Below, piece after piece: positions 8,258 through 18,218 of a stretch of DNA of 64,000 nt (position 1 is the first letter of the stretch; each line of letters begins with the position of its first letter). Source of the stretch: Pleurocapsa sp. PCC 7319 (GTDB lineage Bacteria > Cyanobacteriota > Cyanobacteriia > Cyanobacteriales > Xenococcaceae); the NCBI RefSeq assembly GCF_000332195.1, contig NZ_KB235922.1:1-64000 (forward strand), given 5' to 3'. Made by a program: the position numbers and the translations under genes. Below the pieces are notes generated by a model, which was given only the letters and a program-made list of their open reading frames with translations, was not told the origin of the DNA and did no database searches.

Positions 8258-9907
8258 ATGTTTGCTCTAACTAAAAACACTTCTCGCCAGAGAGAGATTG
8301 CTGAAGTAGTATTTCGTAACGGTTGGGATTATGCGCGAGGGTTATTAACTGGTGACAAGGCAGATGAACCCCGTTTACCCTCTCCAGAAGTTTTACGCAA
8401 CATTCTGATTGAATTAGGACCCGTATACGTCAAGTTAGGACAATTACTTTCGACTCGCCCCGATATTTTACCAGGACGTTATGTAGACACCCTAACAGCT
8501 CTTCAAGCAAAAGTGCCTCCTGCTCCCTGGGAACAGGTCGAAGCTCTAATTAGACAAGAATTATCTCAACCCTTGGAAGAGGTTTTTCGTGATATTGATC
8601 GTAATGCCGTTGCCGCAGGGTCTATTGGACAGGTTTATTGTGCAGTTTTAATCAATGGGCAAAAGGTAGCTCTCAAGGTGCAACGCCCTGGCATAGAAGT
8701 GGTAGTTGCGCAAGATATTTCCTTAATTAAAAGTTTGGCGGAATTAGTTTCCTTGACTGAATTTGGCAAAAATTTTGATATTGTGGGTCTAGCTGATGAA
8801 TTTAGTAATGCTCTGCAAGCTGAACTAGACTTCACAACAGAAGCTGAATACACTGAACAGTTACGCTGCAATCTTGCAGAGAGTAAGTGGTTTAATACTC
8901 AACAATTGTTAATTCCTCAGATATATAACAATCTCACTACCGCCAAGTTACTAACTATTGAGTGGTTAGAAGGAGAACCCATTCTAGACGCGAATTTACC
9001 TCAGGTTAGAAATCATCAAGACGAAGCTACTCAACGTAGCGAAATGACAACAATTTTATTTCGAGCTTTTTTCCAGCAAATATATATTGATGGTTTTTTT
9101 CATGCCGATCCCCATCCAGGAAATATTTTTTATTTAGAGGATGGTCGAGTAGCTCTTCTTGATTGCGGTATGGTTGGTCGTTTAGATCCTCGTACTCAGC
9201 AAATCTTGACAGAAATGTTGTTAGCTATTGTCGATCTTGATGCTCGTCGCTGTAGTCAGTTAACTCTAGAGCTAGCCGAAGGCGGTCAAGAAGTTAATTT
9301 AAATCGTTTGACCCATGATTATGACCGCATGCTCAGGAAGTATTACAATCGCACTATTTCTCAGATGAACTTTAGCGAGGTGATTTATGAAATATTACAG
9401 GTGTCTCGTAATAATAAAATTCGACTTCCTAGTAATATGGGATTGTATGCAAAAACCCTCGCTAACTTAGAAGGGGTGGCTAGAGGCTTTTATCCCCAAA
9501 TTAATCTTCTAGATCAAATTAGACCTTTAATGGTGGATTTATTTCGCCGTCAATTTCTAGGGGAAAGACCTGCGGAGACACTATTACGGATTGGTCTGGA
9601 TCTTAAAAGTCTGTCATTGCGATCGCCTCGCCTAGTAGAGTTACTGCTAGATCGGATTACTGCCGAAACCCTCAAATGGAACATCAGTATTCGCCAGCTA
9701 GATATTCTAGCCTTGAGTCTTGAAGATTCAGCCAATCGACTTTCGTTTAGTATTTTGGTTGGCTCTTTAATCATGGGGGCAGCGATTATCTCTACAGGTT
9801 CTGCTACCACTCAAGTTTCTATTTTGAGTAATGTCCTCTTTACTGTAGCTAGCCTTTTAAGTATCTGGTTAATTGTCAGTATTTTACGCTCGGGCAAACT
9901 CAAGTAA
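8258..9907 (+). CDS. ABC1/AarF/UbiB family atypical kinase
   Basis: A 549-residue member of the ABC1 (ADCK/UbiB) family, which supports quinone and prenyl-lipid metabolism. Family signatures are all present: KLGQLLSTRPDILP (KxGQ), the Ala-rich loop AAGSIGQVY, the Lys in VALKVQRPG, the catalytic HADPHPGN, and LLDCGMVGRL in place of the canonical DFG. Two transmembrane segments close the protein (residues about 490-510 and 520-543), giving membrane anchoring. Cyanobacteria carry several paralogues, so the exact orthologue cannot be named. Confidence 0.9.
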   Translation: MFALTKNTSRQREIAEVVFRNGWDYARGLLTGDKADEPRLPSPEVLRNILIELGPVYVKLGQLLSTRPDILPGRYVDTLTALQAKVPPAPWEQVEALIRQELSQPLEEVFRDIDRNAVAAGSIGQVYCAVLINGQKVALKVQRPGIEVVVAQDISLIKSLAELVSLTEFGKNFDIVGLADEFSNALQAELDFTTEAEYTEQLRCNLAESKWFNTQQLLIPQIYNNLTTAKLLTIEWLEGEPILDANLPQVRNHQDEATQRSEMTTILFRAFFQQIYIDGFFHADPHPGNIFYLEDGRVALLDCGMVGRLDPRTQQILTEMLLAIVDLDARRCSQLTLELAEGGQEVNLNRLTHDYDRMLRKYYNRTISQMNFSEVIYEILQVSRNNKIRLPSNMGLYAKTLANLEGVARGFYPQINLLDQIRPLMVDLFRRQFLGERPAETLLRIGLDLKSLSLRSPRLVELLLDRITAETLKWNISIRQLDILALSLEDSANRLSFSILVGSLIMGAAIISTGSATTQVSILSNVLFTVASLLSIWLIVSILRSGKLK

Positions 9908-10396
9908 ATTTTGTGTTCTGTCTTACGTTCTGTTGGCGCTTTACAAAAAATTTATATATACATCTTAAATGTAAATTAGCTCTTTTGTTGATTTGGATAT
10001 CTGAACCACAAATGCTTTTAAATCAATGAATATAAGTCACCAATGAAGGGCTATGTTTTGATACAGATCAATAGCTTTATTAAGAATTACTTTTGATAAG
10101 TAGACACTTTACATAAACTCTACATACGAATATATACTTACAAATGCCTAAGTAGTATTATGATTGTTACAACCTAAATCAATATCTTGATTCTTGTCTA
10201 AAATGTATCAATAGTTATGATTAGGGGAGTATCTGCATTTGTAATCTATTAATAGTGATCAGCTAATTTACTTAAGCTGTGTCTCAACGAATTTACGTAA
10301 GTTTTTTTGTTTATTGCATAACTAGTGGTATTTGACGGTCAAGATTTTAAATACACCTTATAAAAATAATCATAAAAGCTTAGTAAGGAATCAAAA
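9908..10396. other. long AT-rich leader region before the polysaccharide island
   Basis: About 490 bases with no open frame. It must hold the promoter for the first gene of the island. A cyclic di-GMP riboswitch (GEMM) was looked for because the following gene has an EAL domain; no match was seen. Confidence 0.4.
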
Positions 10397-13285
10397 ATGA
10401 GGCTGAAAAAGCTGAATAAAAAGCTGATAAAGCTAGATAAAAAGCTACTTAATCTCAATAATCGTCATTTTTTAATCTTAGATACGATTATTTTCTCTCT
10501 AACCCCATTGTTAGGGATTATTCTACGTTTAGATGACTTTGTTGCCCTGGAAGAATATCGTAACGGTCTGATCGTGGCAACAATTATTTTTTCACTGATT
10601 AAGTTAGTTGTTTTTACATCTTGTGGATTTTATAAGCGATATTGGAAATACGCTAGTATCGAGGAATTAACTGAAATCGCAGCTTTAATTGCAGTAGCAG
10701 TAATTTCAGAAATAATTGTTCTGGGCTTTTTAGAATATTTACTAGGAAACAGTGTCGAAAAGTATTTAGTTCCTCGTTCTCTACCTTTACTCGATGGTAT
10801 TCTCACCTTCATTTTAGTTGGGGGAATTCGCTTCAGTATCAGAGCTTCAGAAAGAGCTAATCTGAAGAAGAAAAATTTCTATCGGCGCGATCGCGTGTTA
10901 ATTGTGGGGGCAGGGGATGCAGGAGTATCAATTCTCCAGGAAATGCGACGCAATCCCAAATTAGGTTTTAATCCTGTTGCTTTTATAGATGATGACCCTC
11001 AGAAATTAGGTCTTAATATCAGAGGAGTTTCAGTATTGGGAAATCGTTACCAAATTCCTGAAATTGTTGCCTCCTATAGCATTCGTCAGGTGGTAATTGC
11101 CATGCCCTCTGCCTCGGGGAAAACAATCAGAGAAATTGTGGATGTCAGTCAGGCGATCGGAATTAAGGTCAACACAATGCCCTCTACTAACGAGATTCTC
11201 GATAATAGCAATAGAGCTAATATCCTAAGGGAAGTTAAAATCGAAGATTTGTTGAGACGTGAACCGATCCAGACCGATGCTCAAAGCGTCTTTTCGCTTT
11301 TAGAAGGTAAAACAGTTTTAATTTCAGGAGCTGGTGGTTCAATTGGGAGTGAACTGTGTCGCCAAATTTTCCGTTGCCGTCCATCTCAAATGATTTTGCT
11401 GGGACACGGCGAAAACTCAGTATTTAACATACGCGAAGAATTAGAACAAGTTCTACAGATTTTAAAACAGGAAACAAAGCCAGATAAAGAATTAACCGAG
11501 TTAACTCCTTTTATTGCCGATTTAAGGATTAAAGCTCGACTTGAAGATGCTTTTCGCCTTTACCAGCCAGATATTGTTTTTCACGCAGCAGCTCATAAAC
11601 ATGTTCCCCTGATGGAGCTAAATCCTCCAGAAGCAATTACCAATAATGTTTTAGGCACAAAAAATTTGTTGGATTTTTCCATTAAGTACCATGTTAATAA
11701 CTTTGTGATGATCTCGACAGACAAAGCTGTCAACCCAACTAATGTTATGGGAGCAAGCAAACGTACTGCCGAAATGCTGGTACTACAAGCGGCTAAAACT
11801 AGTGGTAGACCTTATGCTGTAGTTCGCTTTGGTAATGTTTTAGGTAGTCGAGGCAGTGTGGTTCCTACTTTTAAGCGACAGATTGCGAAGGGAGGTCCTG
11901 TGACAATTACCCATCCCGAAATTTGCCGCTACTTTATGACTATTCCAGAAGCGGTTCAATTAGTATTACAAGCTTCTGTTTTGAGTAACAAAAATAGCCA
12001 GGGTCAAATCTTCATGTTAAATATGGGTCAACCCGTCAAGATTGTTGACTTAGCTAAAGATTTAATCCATCTTTCTGGATACGAAGTGGGTAAAGATATC
12101 GAAATTGTCTTTACTGGATTACGCCCTGGAGAAAAGCTATATGAAGAGCTGCTGGTCGCTGGAGAAGAATATCAACCTACTGCTCATGAAAAAGTTTTGG
12201 TAGTGAAAAATGCTAGTCATATTATTCCCGAAAATCTAGATTTAACTATAGAAATACTTGGTGAGGCGGCAGAAAGGAACGATATTAATCTAATTGTCTT
12301 TTTGTTAGATCGATTAGTAGTCGGATACGCCACTAAGTATCAGCAAATCGATGTTGAGCGAGCCCAAGAAAGCTTTGAAAAAATAATCAGCGAAGCTTGC
12401 GAGCTTAACCCACTTACAACTGATTTAAATATAGATTTCAATTCTCAAGTAAAATTACCGACTCTCAACTCTTTAACTCGATTAACAGTTGGAGAAATAG
12501 AAAGAGGATTAAGACAAGCGTTGGAAAACGAAGAGTTTTGTCTTTATTATCAACCAGTGATGGACTTAAAAACTGGTGCGATCAAGGAATTTGAGGCGTT
12601 ATTACGTTGGAATCATCCTAAATTCGGATTAATTATGCCTCAGAAATTCATGGCAACGGCAGAAGAATCGGGAATGTTGATCCCTATTCAACGCTGGATT
12701 ATTGAAGCAATCTGTATACAGCTAAAGACATGGCAACAAGAAGCTAGTTTTGACTCAAATATTTCTATCAGTATCAATATTTCTAGTCAGCAACTCCTGC
12801 AAACAAGTTTAGTCAAGCATTTAAAATACAATCTGGAAACCCATCAGATTAACCCTCAACTTTTATCTTTAGAAATATCCGAATATCTAATTACAGAAAA
12901 TCCACGGGCAGCAATGACTGTTTTACCTCAATTAAAAAGGTTGGGTATTCGATTGCAGATTGATAACTTCGGTAAGGTAGCCTCAATTTATGGTCGGGTT
13001 CAACCCAATTTGTTATACAGAGAATTTGATCGAGTTAAGATTGACCGCTATCTAGTAAATAGTATTGATCGAGATCAGCAAATGGGGGATGTTTTCCAAA
13101 ATATTGTGATTGAGCTTGAGAACTATGGACTAGAAATAACCGCAACTGGAATTGAAAATATAGCTCAATTAAACAAAGTAAGAGAAGTTGCTTGTGACTA
13201 TGGACAAGGTTATTTTTTAGCTCAACCTTTAAGTAGTAATAATGTGGCTAGATCCAAAAGTATCGAAAGCCAAAACATTTTGTAA
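10397..13285 (+). CDS. PglF/CapD-type nucleotide-sugar 4,6-dehydratase fused to a degenerate EAL domain
   Basis: A 962-residue fusion. Residues about 28-150 hold four membrane segments. Residues about 168-290 are the CoA-binding-like domain of FlaA1/PglF proteins (LIVGAGDAGVSIL). Residues about 300-600 are a short-chain dehydrogenase fold with SGAGGSIGSELC for NAD(P), STDKAVNPTN, and MGASK with Met at the usual Tyr position, as in UDP-GlcNAc 4,6-dehydratases. Residues about 698-955 are an EAL domain. EALLRW (731), LEISEY (821), KIDRYL (880) and GQGYF are kept, but the DDFG motif reads DNFG (854) and the AEG Glu reads ATG (914). These losses suggest it binds c-di-GMP without efficient hydrolysis. 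It heads the island; the fusion is unusual. Confidence 0.9.
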   Translation: MRLKKLNKKLIKLDKKLLNLNNRHFLILDTIIFSLTPLLGIILRLDDFVALEEYRNGLIVATIIFSLIKLVVFTSCGFYKRYWKYASIEELTEIAALIAVAVISEIIVLGFLEYLLGNSVEKYLVPRSLPLLDGILTFILVGGIRFSIRASERANLKKKNFYRRDRVLIVGAGDAGVSILQEMRRNPKLGFNPVAFIDDDPQKLGLNIRGVSVLGNRYQIPEIVASYSIRQVVIAMPSASGKTIREIVDVSQAIGIKVNTMPSTNEILDNSNRANILREVKIEDLLRREPIQTDAQSVFSLLEGKTVLISGAGGSIGSELCRQIFRCRPSQMILLGHGENSVFNIREELEQVLQILKQETKPDKELTELTPFIADLRIKARLEDAFRLYQPDIVFHAAAHKHVPLMELNPPEAITNNVLGTKNLLDFSIKYHVNNFVMISTDKAVNPTNVMGASKRTAEMLVLQAAKTSGRPYAVVRFGNVLGSRGSVVPTFKRQIAKGGPVTITHPEICRYFMTIPEAVQLVLQASVLSNKNSQGQIFMLNMGQPVKIVDLAKDLIHLSGYEVGKDIEIVFTGLRPGEKLYEELLVAGEEYQPTAHEKVLVVKNASHIIPENLDLTIEILGEAAERNDINLIVFLLDRLVVGYATKYQQIDVERAQESFEKIISEACELNPLTTDLNIDFNSQVKLPTLNSLTRLTVGEIERGLRQALENEEFCLYYQPVMDLKTGAIKEFEALLRWNHPKFGLIMPQKFMATAEESGMLIPIQRWIIEAICIQLKTWQQEASFDSNISISINISSQQLLQTSLVKHLKYNLETHQINPQLLSLEISEYLITENPRAAMTVLPQLKRLGIRLQIDNFGKVASIYGRVQPNLLYREFDRVKIDRYLVNSIDRDQQMGDVFQNIVIELENYGLEITATGIENIAQLNKVREVACDYGQGYFLAQPLSSNNVARSKSIESQNIL

Positions 13286-13452
13286 AAAAGCAATTAAAAT
13301 TCACTTTTTTACTGTAAACTACCAATTGCAAAGTATTTATACTTAGTTGATTACAAACTAAACATTCGCTCCTGGAATTTTCTCAGTGTTGGCATCAATA
13401 GAAATACCAAAACTCTGGTCATAAATAGTATTAGAAAATACAAAATTATAAG

Positions 13453-14565
13453 ATGAAAATTACTTTAGTCATCTCATCCCTTGGTTGTGGAGGAGGAGAA
13501 AGAGCTATCGTTTTGCTTGCTGAAGGTCTTGCTAATCTCAAACATCAGGTTACTTTAATTACTCTGGCAGATAAAAGTACTGATTTTTATCAATTATCTT
13601 CAAAAGTTTCTCGCCTAGATTTAGGAATTATGGGCAAGTCATCTAGCATAGTAGAAGCTCTAGCCAACAACATTAGAAGGCTTTCTACGCTAAGAAAAGC
13701 AATTGAGTCTACTAAACCTGATGTTGTTGTTTCTTCTTTAAGAATAACCAACGTTTCCGTAATTTTAGCTCTACTAGGCAAAAAATATCCTGTTATCGTT
13801 ACCGAACAAAATGACGTTAAAGTTTTTTCCTATGGATTAGTTTGGGAGACTTTGCGTCGTTTAACTTATCCACTTTGTTCTAAGGTTGTTAGCGTAAGTC
13901 AAGGAGTTGATTTGGGTATAGATTTATTACCGTCTAACAAAAGAGCGGTAATTTATAATCCTATAACCATTAAAGACGATCAAACTACTCCTCCTCTACC
14001 TCCAGAAGTTGATTCAAATAAGAATTGGATTGCTAGTATGGGCAGATTAACAGACCAGAAAGGACATGATCTGTTACTACAAGCTTTTCATAAAATTGCT
14101 GACAAACATTCCAACTGGCAGCTACTAATCTTAGGTCGAGGGGAACTGGGAGAACAGCTAGAAAAAATGAGAGACGAGTTGGGCTTATCAGGTCAAGTTA
14201 TTTTCACTGATGCCCTTAGTAATCCTTTTGCTGTTTTGAAAAAAGCCAAACTATTTGTCATGGCTTCACGTAACGAAGGTTTTCCCTTAGCTCATGGAGA
14301 AGCTTTAGCTTGTGGTTTACCCGTAATTGCTACTGATTGCCCTAGCGGACCAAGGGAGATGATTCGCCACGAAATAGATGGTCTCTTAGTTGATAACTAT
14401 GACATAGATGGATTAGCTGCTGCAATGAATTATCTAATGTCTGATGAACAGGAACGAAAACGACTTGCTGCCAAAGCTTCAGAGGTAGTTGAAAGATTTG
14501 GTCAGGACAAAATAGTAGCCGAGTGGGAAACTCTCATACAAAAAGTTGTTGGAGGAAAAAACTAA
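13453..14565 (+). CDS. glycosyltransferase family 4
   Basis: A 370-residue GT-B retaining glycosyltransferase that adds a sugar from a nucleotide-sugar donor to the growing repeat unit at the cytoplasmic face. The acceptor-side Gly-rich loop SSLGCGGGERA is at the N-terminus; the second Rossmann domain starts at MGRLTDQKGHDLL, and the donor-binding EX7E motif is in SRNEGFPLAHGEAL. Donor and acceptor cannot be read from sequence. The next GT4 gene begins 6 bases after its stop, so the two are co-transcribed. Confidence 0.92.
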   Translation: MKITLVISSLGCGGGERAIVLLAEGLANLKHQVTLITLADKSTDFYQLSSKVSRLDLGIMGKSSSIVEALANNIRRLSTLRKAIESTKPDVVVSSLRITNVSVILALLGKKYPVIVTEQNDVKVFSYGLVWETLRRLTYPLCSKVVSVSQGVDLGIDLLPSNKRAVIYNPITIKDDQTTPPLPPEVDSNKNWIASMGRLTDQKGHDLLLQAFHKIADKHSNWQLLILGRGELGEQLEKMRDELGLSGQVIFTDALSNPFAVLKKAKLFVMASRNEGFPLAHGEALACGLPVIATDCPSGPREMIRHEIDGLLVDNYDIDGLAAAMNYLMSDEQERKRLAAKASEVVERFGQDKIVAEWETLIQKVVGGKN

Positions 14566-14571
14566 ATAACC

Positions 14572-15669
14572 GTGAAAAAACGTATCACCTTTTTTATGGA
14601 CGCACTACATGGTGGTGGCGCAGAAAAAGCTGTAGTTAATCTCCTTAAAGGTTTAGCCAAAAGAGATGAGTTTGACCTGGATTTAGTTTTATCAGCACTA
14701 GAAGGTCCTTATTTAGACCAAGTACCCAAGAAAGTGCGCATTGTTAATTTAAATAACGGTAGAGTCATAACTTCTATCTTGCCATTAGCTAATTATCTTA
14801 GGAAAAATCGTCCTTGGGCTTTAATTGCCAATATGAGTCATGTCAATGTGGTAGCATCGATGGCTAGGGAATTAGCTCAAATCAAAACTCGATTAGTTTT
14901 AGTCGAACATAACAATTTATCAGCTAACAAAAGTGATTTGAGACGGGCCAAATTGGTGCCACCTTTAATGAGATGGCTTTATCCTCGTGCAGATGCAGTT
15001 GTGGCAGTTTCTGCTGGTGTTGCCCTGGACTTAGAACATCAATTGGGTCTGAGGGCAGAAACTGTTAAAGTACTGTACAATCCCGTCGTCGATGAAGATT
15101 TAGTTACTCACAGCCAAGATACTTTGACTCATCCTTGGTTTGCCGGAAATTCACCTCCAGTATTTCTAGCAGTGGGCAGATTAAAGCAGCAAAAAGATTT
15201 TTCCAATCTATTACATGCTTTTGCCCTAGTGAGAAAACAAAAGTTGGCTCATCTAATCATTTTGGGAGAAGGTCAAGAGCGTCAAAAACTGGAGAACATC
15301 ATTGATACCTTAGGTATCAGTAAGGATGTCTTATTACCTGGCTTTGTTAAAAATCCCTATATCTATATGAAACGAGCTAGTTGTTTTGTTTTATCTTCCA
15401 GACATGAAGGATTACCCACTGTATTAATTGAAGCTATGGCTTGCGGTTGTCCTGTTGTCGCTACTAATTGCCCCAGTGGACCAGATGAAATTCTTGATCG
15501 TGGAGCTTATGGTTCTTTAGTTCCGATTGAAAATTCTGAAGCTTTAGCTGAGGCGATGCTTAAAACATTAGAAAATCCTCTTCCCAAAGAGATTCTGGTA
15601 GAACGAGCTAATGAATATTCCACAGAAAAAGTAGTAGACACTTATCTGTCATTAGTTAATGTCCTTTAA
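14572..15669 (+). CDS. glycosyltransferase family 4
   Basis: A 365-residue GT4 enzyme with the same layout as its upstream neighbour: DALHGGGAEKAVVNLL at the N-terminus, VGRLKQQKDFSNLLHAF at the start of the donor domain, and EX7E in SSRHEGLPTVLIEAMACG. It starts with GTG at 14572, 6 bases after the previous stop. The two proteins are diverged paralogues and probably add consecutive sugars. Confidence 0.92.
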   Translation: MKKRITFFMDALHGGGAEKAVVNLLKGLAKRDEFDLDLVLSALEGPYLDQVPKKVRIVNLNNGRVITSILPLANYLRKNRPWALIANMSHVNVVASMARELAQIKTRLVLVEHNNLSANKSDLRRAKLVPPLMRWLYPRADAVVAVSAGVALDLEHQLGLRAETVKVLYNPVVDEDLVTHSQDTLTHPWFAGNSPPVFLAVGRLKQQKDFSNLLHAFALVRKQKLAHLIILGEGQERQKLENIIDTLGISKDVLLPGFVKNPYIYMKRASCFVLSSRHEGLPTVLIEAMACGCPVVATNCPSGPDEILDRGAYGSLVPIENSEALAEAMLKTLENPLPKEILVERANEYSTEKVVDTYLSLVNVL

Positions 15670-15708
15670 ATCAATAAGAATAAATTTAGTTATTAATCAG
15701 GAAAATAT

Positions 15709-15834
15709 ATGTCTAACAAATCAAAATTTTGCATAATAACCAGCCAGAGAAGTAGTTCAACTTGGCTAACTAGATTGTTATCTCATCATCGTTTAAAGAT
15801 TCTCTTTTTTACCTTTGTTATCAGGAGACTTTGA
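15709..15834 (+). pseudogene. sulfotransferase N-terminal fragment
   Basis: An ATG opens a 41-codon frame whose first half, FCIITSQRSSSTWL, is the 5'-phosphosulfate-binding loop of a PAPS sulfotransferase (compare PKxGTT/QRSGST loops). The frame loses similarity after about residue 28 and stops at a TGA; no continuation is seen in the other frames before the next gene. It is a deletion remnant of a sixth sulfotransferase in this island. Confidence 0.75.
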
Positions 15835-15842
15835 AAATAGTC

Positions 15843-15868
15843 ACTGAAGAAGTGTTCTCTTCTTCAGT
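15843..15868. other. perfect 10-bp hairpin
   Basis: actgaagaag and cttcttcagt pair perfectly around a 6-base loop. It lies between the sulfotransferase fragment and the flippase gene. There is no run of T after it on the + strand, so terminator function is not established; it may be an RNA-stabilising or deletion-scar structure. Confidence 0.5.
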
Positions 15869-15921
15869 AAAAATAATGCTCGTCGTATTCTTGTTAGTAA
15901 CTTTGGTGTAGTAAAAATTAA

Positions 15922-17280
15922 ATGTTAAAAACAATTACCCAAAAAATTCAGCCAATATTGATATCGACTGAAAAAAGTAATCACAGTCTCAAAAATAGAT
16001 TGATTAAAGGTGCAGCCGGATCTTTTGGACTTAAGATTGCTGGTACTGGTCTTGCTTTTGTTATGAGTATTATATTTGCACGTTTTTTGGGAACAGTCGG
16101 TCTTGGAACTTACTCCTATGCTACTACTTGGGCAAATCTATTAAGTATTCCTGCAACTTTGGGTCTCGATCAACTTATGGTTAGGGAAATAGCTATCTAT
16201 CGCGCCAAATCTCGATGGGATTTAATATCAGGTTTATTGCGTTGGTCTAATTTAGTAGTTTTAGCTTCTTCTATAACCTTAACTCTAGTTGCCATAGCTG
16301 TGATTTGGGAGATGAAAGGAGAGTCAAATACCAGCATAGTTATAGCAGTGGCACTGGCTATGGTAACTGTTCCTATTATCTCCCTAAGAAAACTTAAATT
16401 GGGAACGATGCAGGGGCTTCATCGAATCGTCTTAGGACAGATGCCTGATGGGCTGTTTGCGCCAATTATAGTTATTTCTTTAACTAGTATTGTTTATTCA
16501 GTCTTTCCGAAGAATTTTAATGTGTTTTGGGTGTTGGCAATCAAAATTGTAGCCATCACAATTACCTTTTTTATTGGAGCTTCATGGCTCTTAAGATCGC
16601 TTCCTCCAGAAGTAATGCAAGTTAAACCTCAGTACGAAAGGAAACAATGGTTAATTGCGGCATTACCCTTTATGTTTTTGGGGACAACACATCTCATAAA
16701 CTCACGGATAGACATCATTATGTTAGGTGGAATCAAAGGTGTTGAAACAGTAGGTATTTATACCATAATCGTAGCCATTACCAAACTAACTATTTTTATT
16801 AATCAAGCGGCTAATAATGTTCTAGGCCCCACAATCGCCTCTCTTTATTCAGAGGGTCAACTCAAACAGCTAGAGCGGCTCATTCATAAGAGCGTACTAT
16901 CTGTATTTTTATTATCCTTGATAATTGGCATAACCATGATGGGAGTAGGAAAATACTTGCTGCTGATCTTCGGTTCAGATTTTATTTCTGGACGCACTGC
17001 GATGAACATCCTAATTGTAGGCCAAATTTTCAATGCTTTTACGGGACCAGTTGGTTTAGTACTTACTATGACAGGACATCAAAACTATACAGCTACCAGT
17101 CTAGGGTTAACTGCGGTTTTAAACATTATACTCAACGCTTTAATGATTCCTAAATGGGGCATTAATGGCGCAGCAATAGCAACCACAACAAGTCTAATTG
17201 TGATTAATATTATCAATGTTATTTTCATGCAGAGAACACTAAACATTTCACTATATTCCCTAAGGCAGAAAAAAACATAA
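15922..17280 (+). CDS. Wzx-type polysaccharide flippase
   Basis: A 452-residue integral membrane protein of the MVF/MOP (polysaccharide exporter, Wzx/RfbX) superfamily, with 12-14 hydrophobic segments. The N-terminal sequence KGAAGSFGLKIAGTGLAF and the segment FARFLGTVGLGTYSYATTW are typical of the family. It would move lipid-linked repeat units across the inner membrane for polymerisation by a Wzy-type enzyme; the candidate polymerase gene lies 3 kb downstream and is interrupted. Substrate specificity cannot be read. Confidence 0.9.
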   Translation: MLKTITQKIQPILISTEKSNHSLKNRLIKGAAGSFGLKIAGTGLAFVMSIIFARFLGTVGLGTYSYATTWANLLSIPATLGLDQLMVREIAIYRAKSRWDLISGLLRWSNLVVLASSITLTLVAIAVIWEMKGESNTSIVIAVALAMVTVPIISLRKLKLGTMQGLHRIVLGQMPDGLFAPIIVISLTSIVYSVFPKNFNVFWVLAIKIVAITITFFIGASWLLRSLPPEVMQVKPQYERKQWLIAALPFMFLGTTHLINSRIDIIMLGGIKGVETVGIYTIIVAITKLTIFINQAANNVLGPTIASLYSEGQLKQLERLIHKSVLSVFLLSLIIGITMMGVGKYLLLIFGSDFISGRTAMNILIVGQIFNAFTGPVGLVLTMTGHQNYTATSLGLTAVLNIILNALMIPKWGINGAAIATTTSLIVINIINVIFMQRTLNISLYSLRQKKT

Positions 17281-17357
17281 GCCAGAAAAATCAATCTAAT
17301 AAAATCATCGATTTTGTATATACTATCTGCATATTAAACAATAGTTAAAAAATAAAT

Positions 17358-18122
17358 ATGATTGTAGCCGATCAAAAAAAAATCATTTATGTACATATTT
17401 ACAAAACAGGTGGGAGCAGTATCACTAAGCTTTTACTTCCTCACATAACAGAAAAATATAGAAGTAAAAATCCCAAAACAGCAGGTATTAATTGGCAGAA
17501 AACTTGGCATATCGATAATAGAATGCATTCTAAATTTTCTGATGCCTTACCATTTGTTGACGAATTAAATATTGATTTAGAGGAATATTTTAAATTTACT
17601 TTTGTACGTAATCCTTATAGTTGGGTTTTATCAGTGTGGAATAGCTTTTTTTGTTCACCTATGGGAAATGGTTCAATGACTTTTAAGAAATATTTAATTA
17701 CTCAGTTTGCCAAAATAACAAATAGTACTAAGTATGGACCACCTGCACGATATTTTTATAAAATGTATCCTGATGGTGGCTTTAAGAATTTTGTAATATT
17801 TATCGAGCATATGGCCTCTAGTAATCCACAATTAGCTCGAAATTTTTGGGGCTGTAACGATCAGTATAGTTTCATTGAAAATAATCGCAATATTCAATTT
17901 GACTTTATTGGAAAATTCGAAAACCTTGAAAAAGATCTAAACACAATTTTTAAAATAGTTGATGGAAATAATATCTTGGATATTCCCCATGTAACTCATG
18001 GTAGTAGTCATAATCAAAAAGATAGACAAAACTATCTTAAATATTACGACGAAGAGTCAATTAAAATAATTAATAAAGTTTTCGCTAGAGACTTTGAAGC
18101 TTTTGATTATCAACCTATCTAG
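17358..18122 (+). CDS. sulfotransferase (Sulfotransfer_2-like)
   Basis: A 254-residue soluble protein with both PAPS-binding motifs: the 5'-phosphosulfate loop HIYKTGGSSI near residue 15 and the 3'-phosphate motif TFVRNPYSWVLSVW near residue 83. This pattern is that of the carbohydrate sulfotransferases related to heparan 2-O- and chondroitin sulfotransferases. It would transfer sulfate from PAPS to a sugar hydroxyl. The first of three consecutive sulfotransferase genes. Confidence 0.88.
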   Translation: MIVADQKKIIYVHIYKTGGSSITKLLLPHITEKYRSKNPKTAGINWQKTWHIDNRMHSKFSDALPFVDELNIDLEEYFKFTFVRNPYSWVLSVWNSFFCSPMGNGSMTFKKYLITQFAKITNSTKYGPPARYFYKMYPDGGFKNFVIFIEHMASSNPQLARNFWGCNDQYSFIENNRNIQFDFIGKFENLEKDLNTIFKIVDGNNILDIPHVTHGSSHNQKDRQNYLKYYDEESIKIINKVFARDFEAFDYQPI

Positions 18123-18218
18123 AATTCATTATATTTTTGGAGATATAAAATAGCTAAAAAGAAAAAAGCTAATTATAAAATCTAGTATTTGATATATTTT
18201 TAGGAAAAGAATAATCGC

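Noticed and set aside
9908-10396. Possible c-di-GMP riboswitch before the dehydratase-EAL gene
   Set aside because: No conserved GEMM core or plausible paired helices were seen; only AT-rich sequence.
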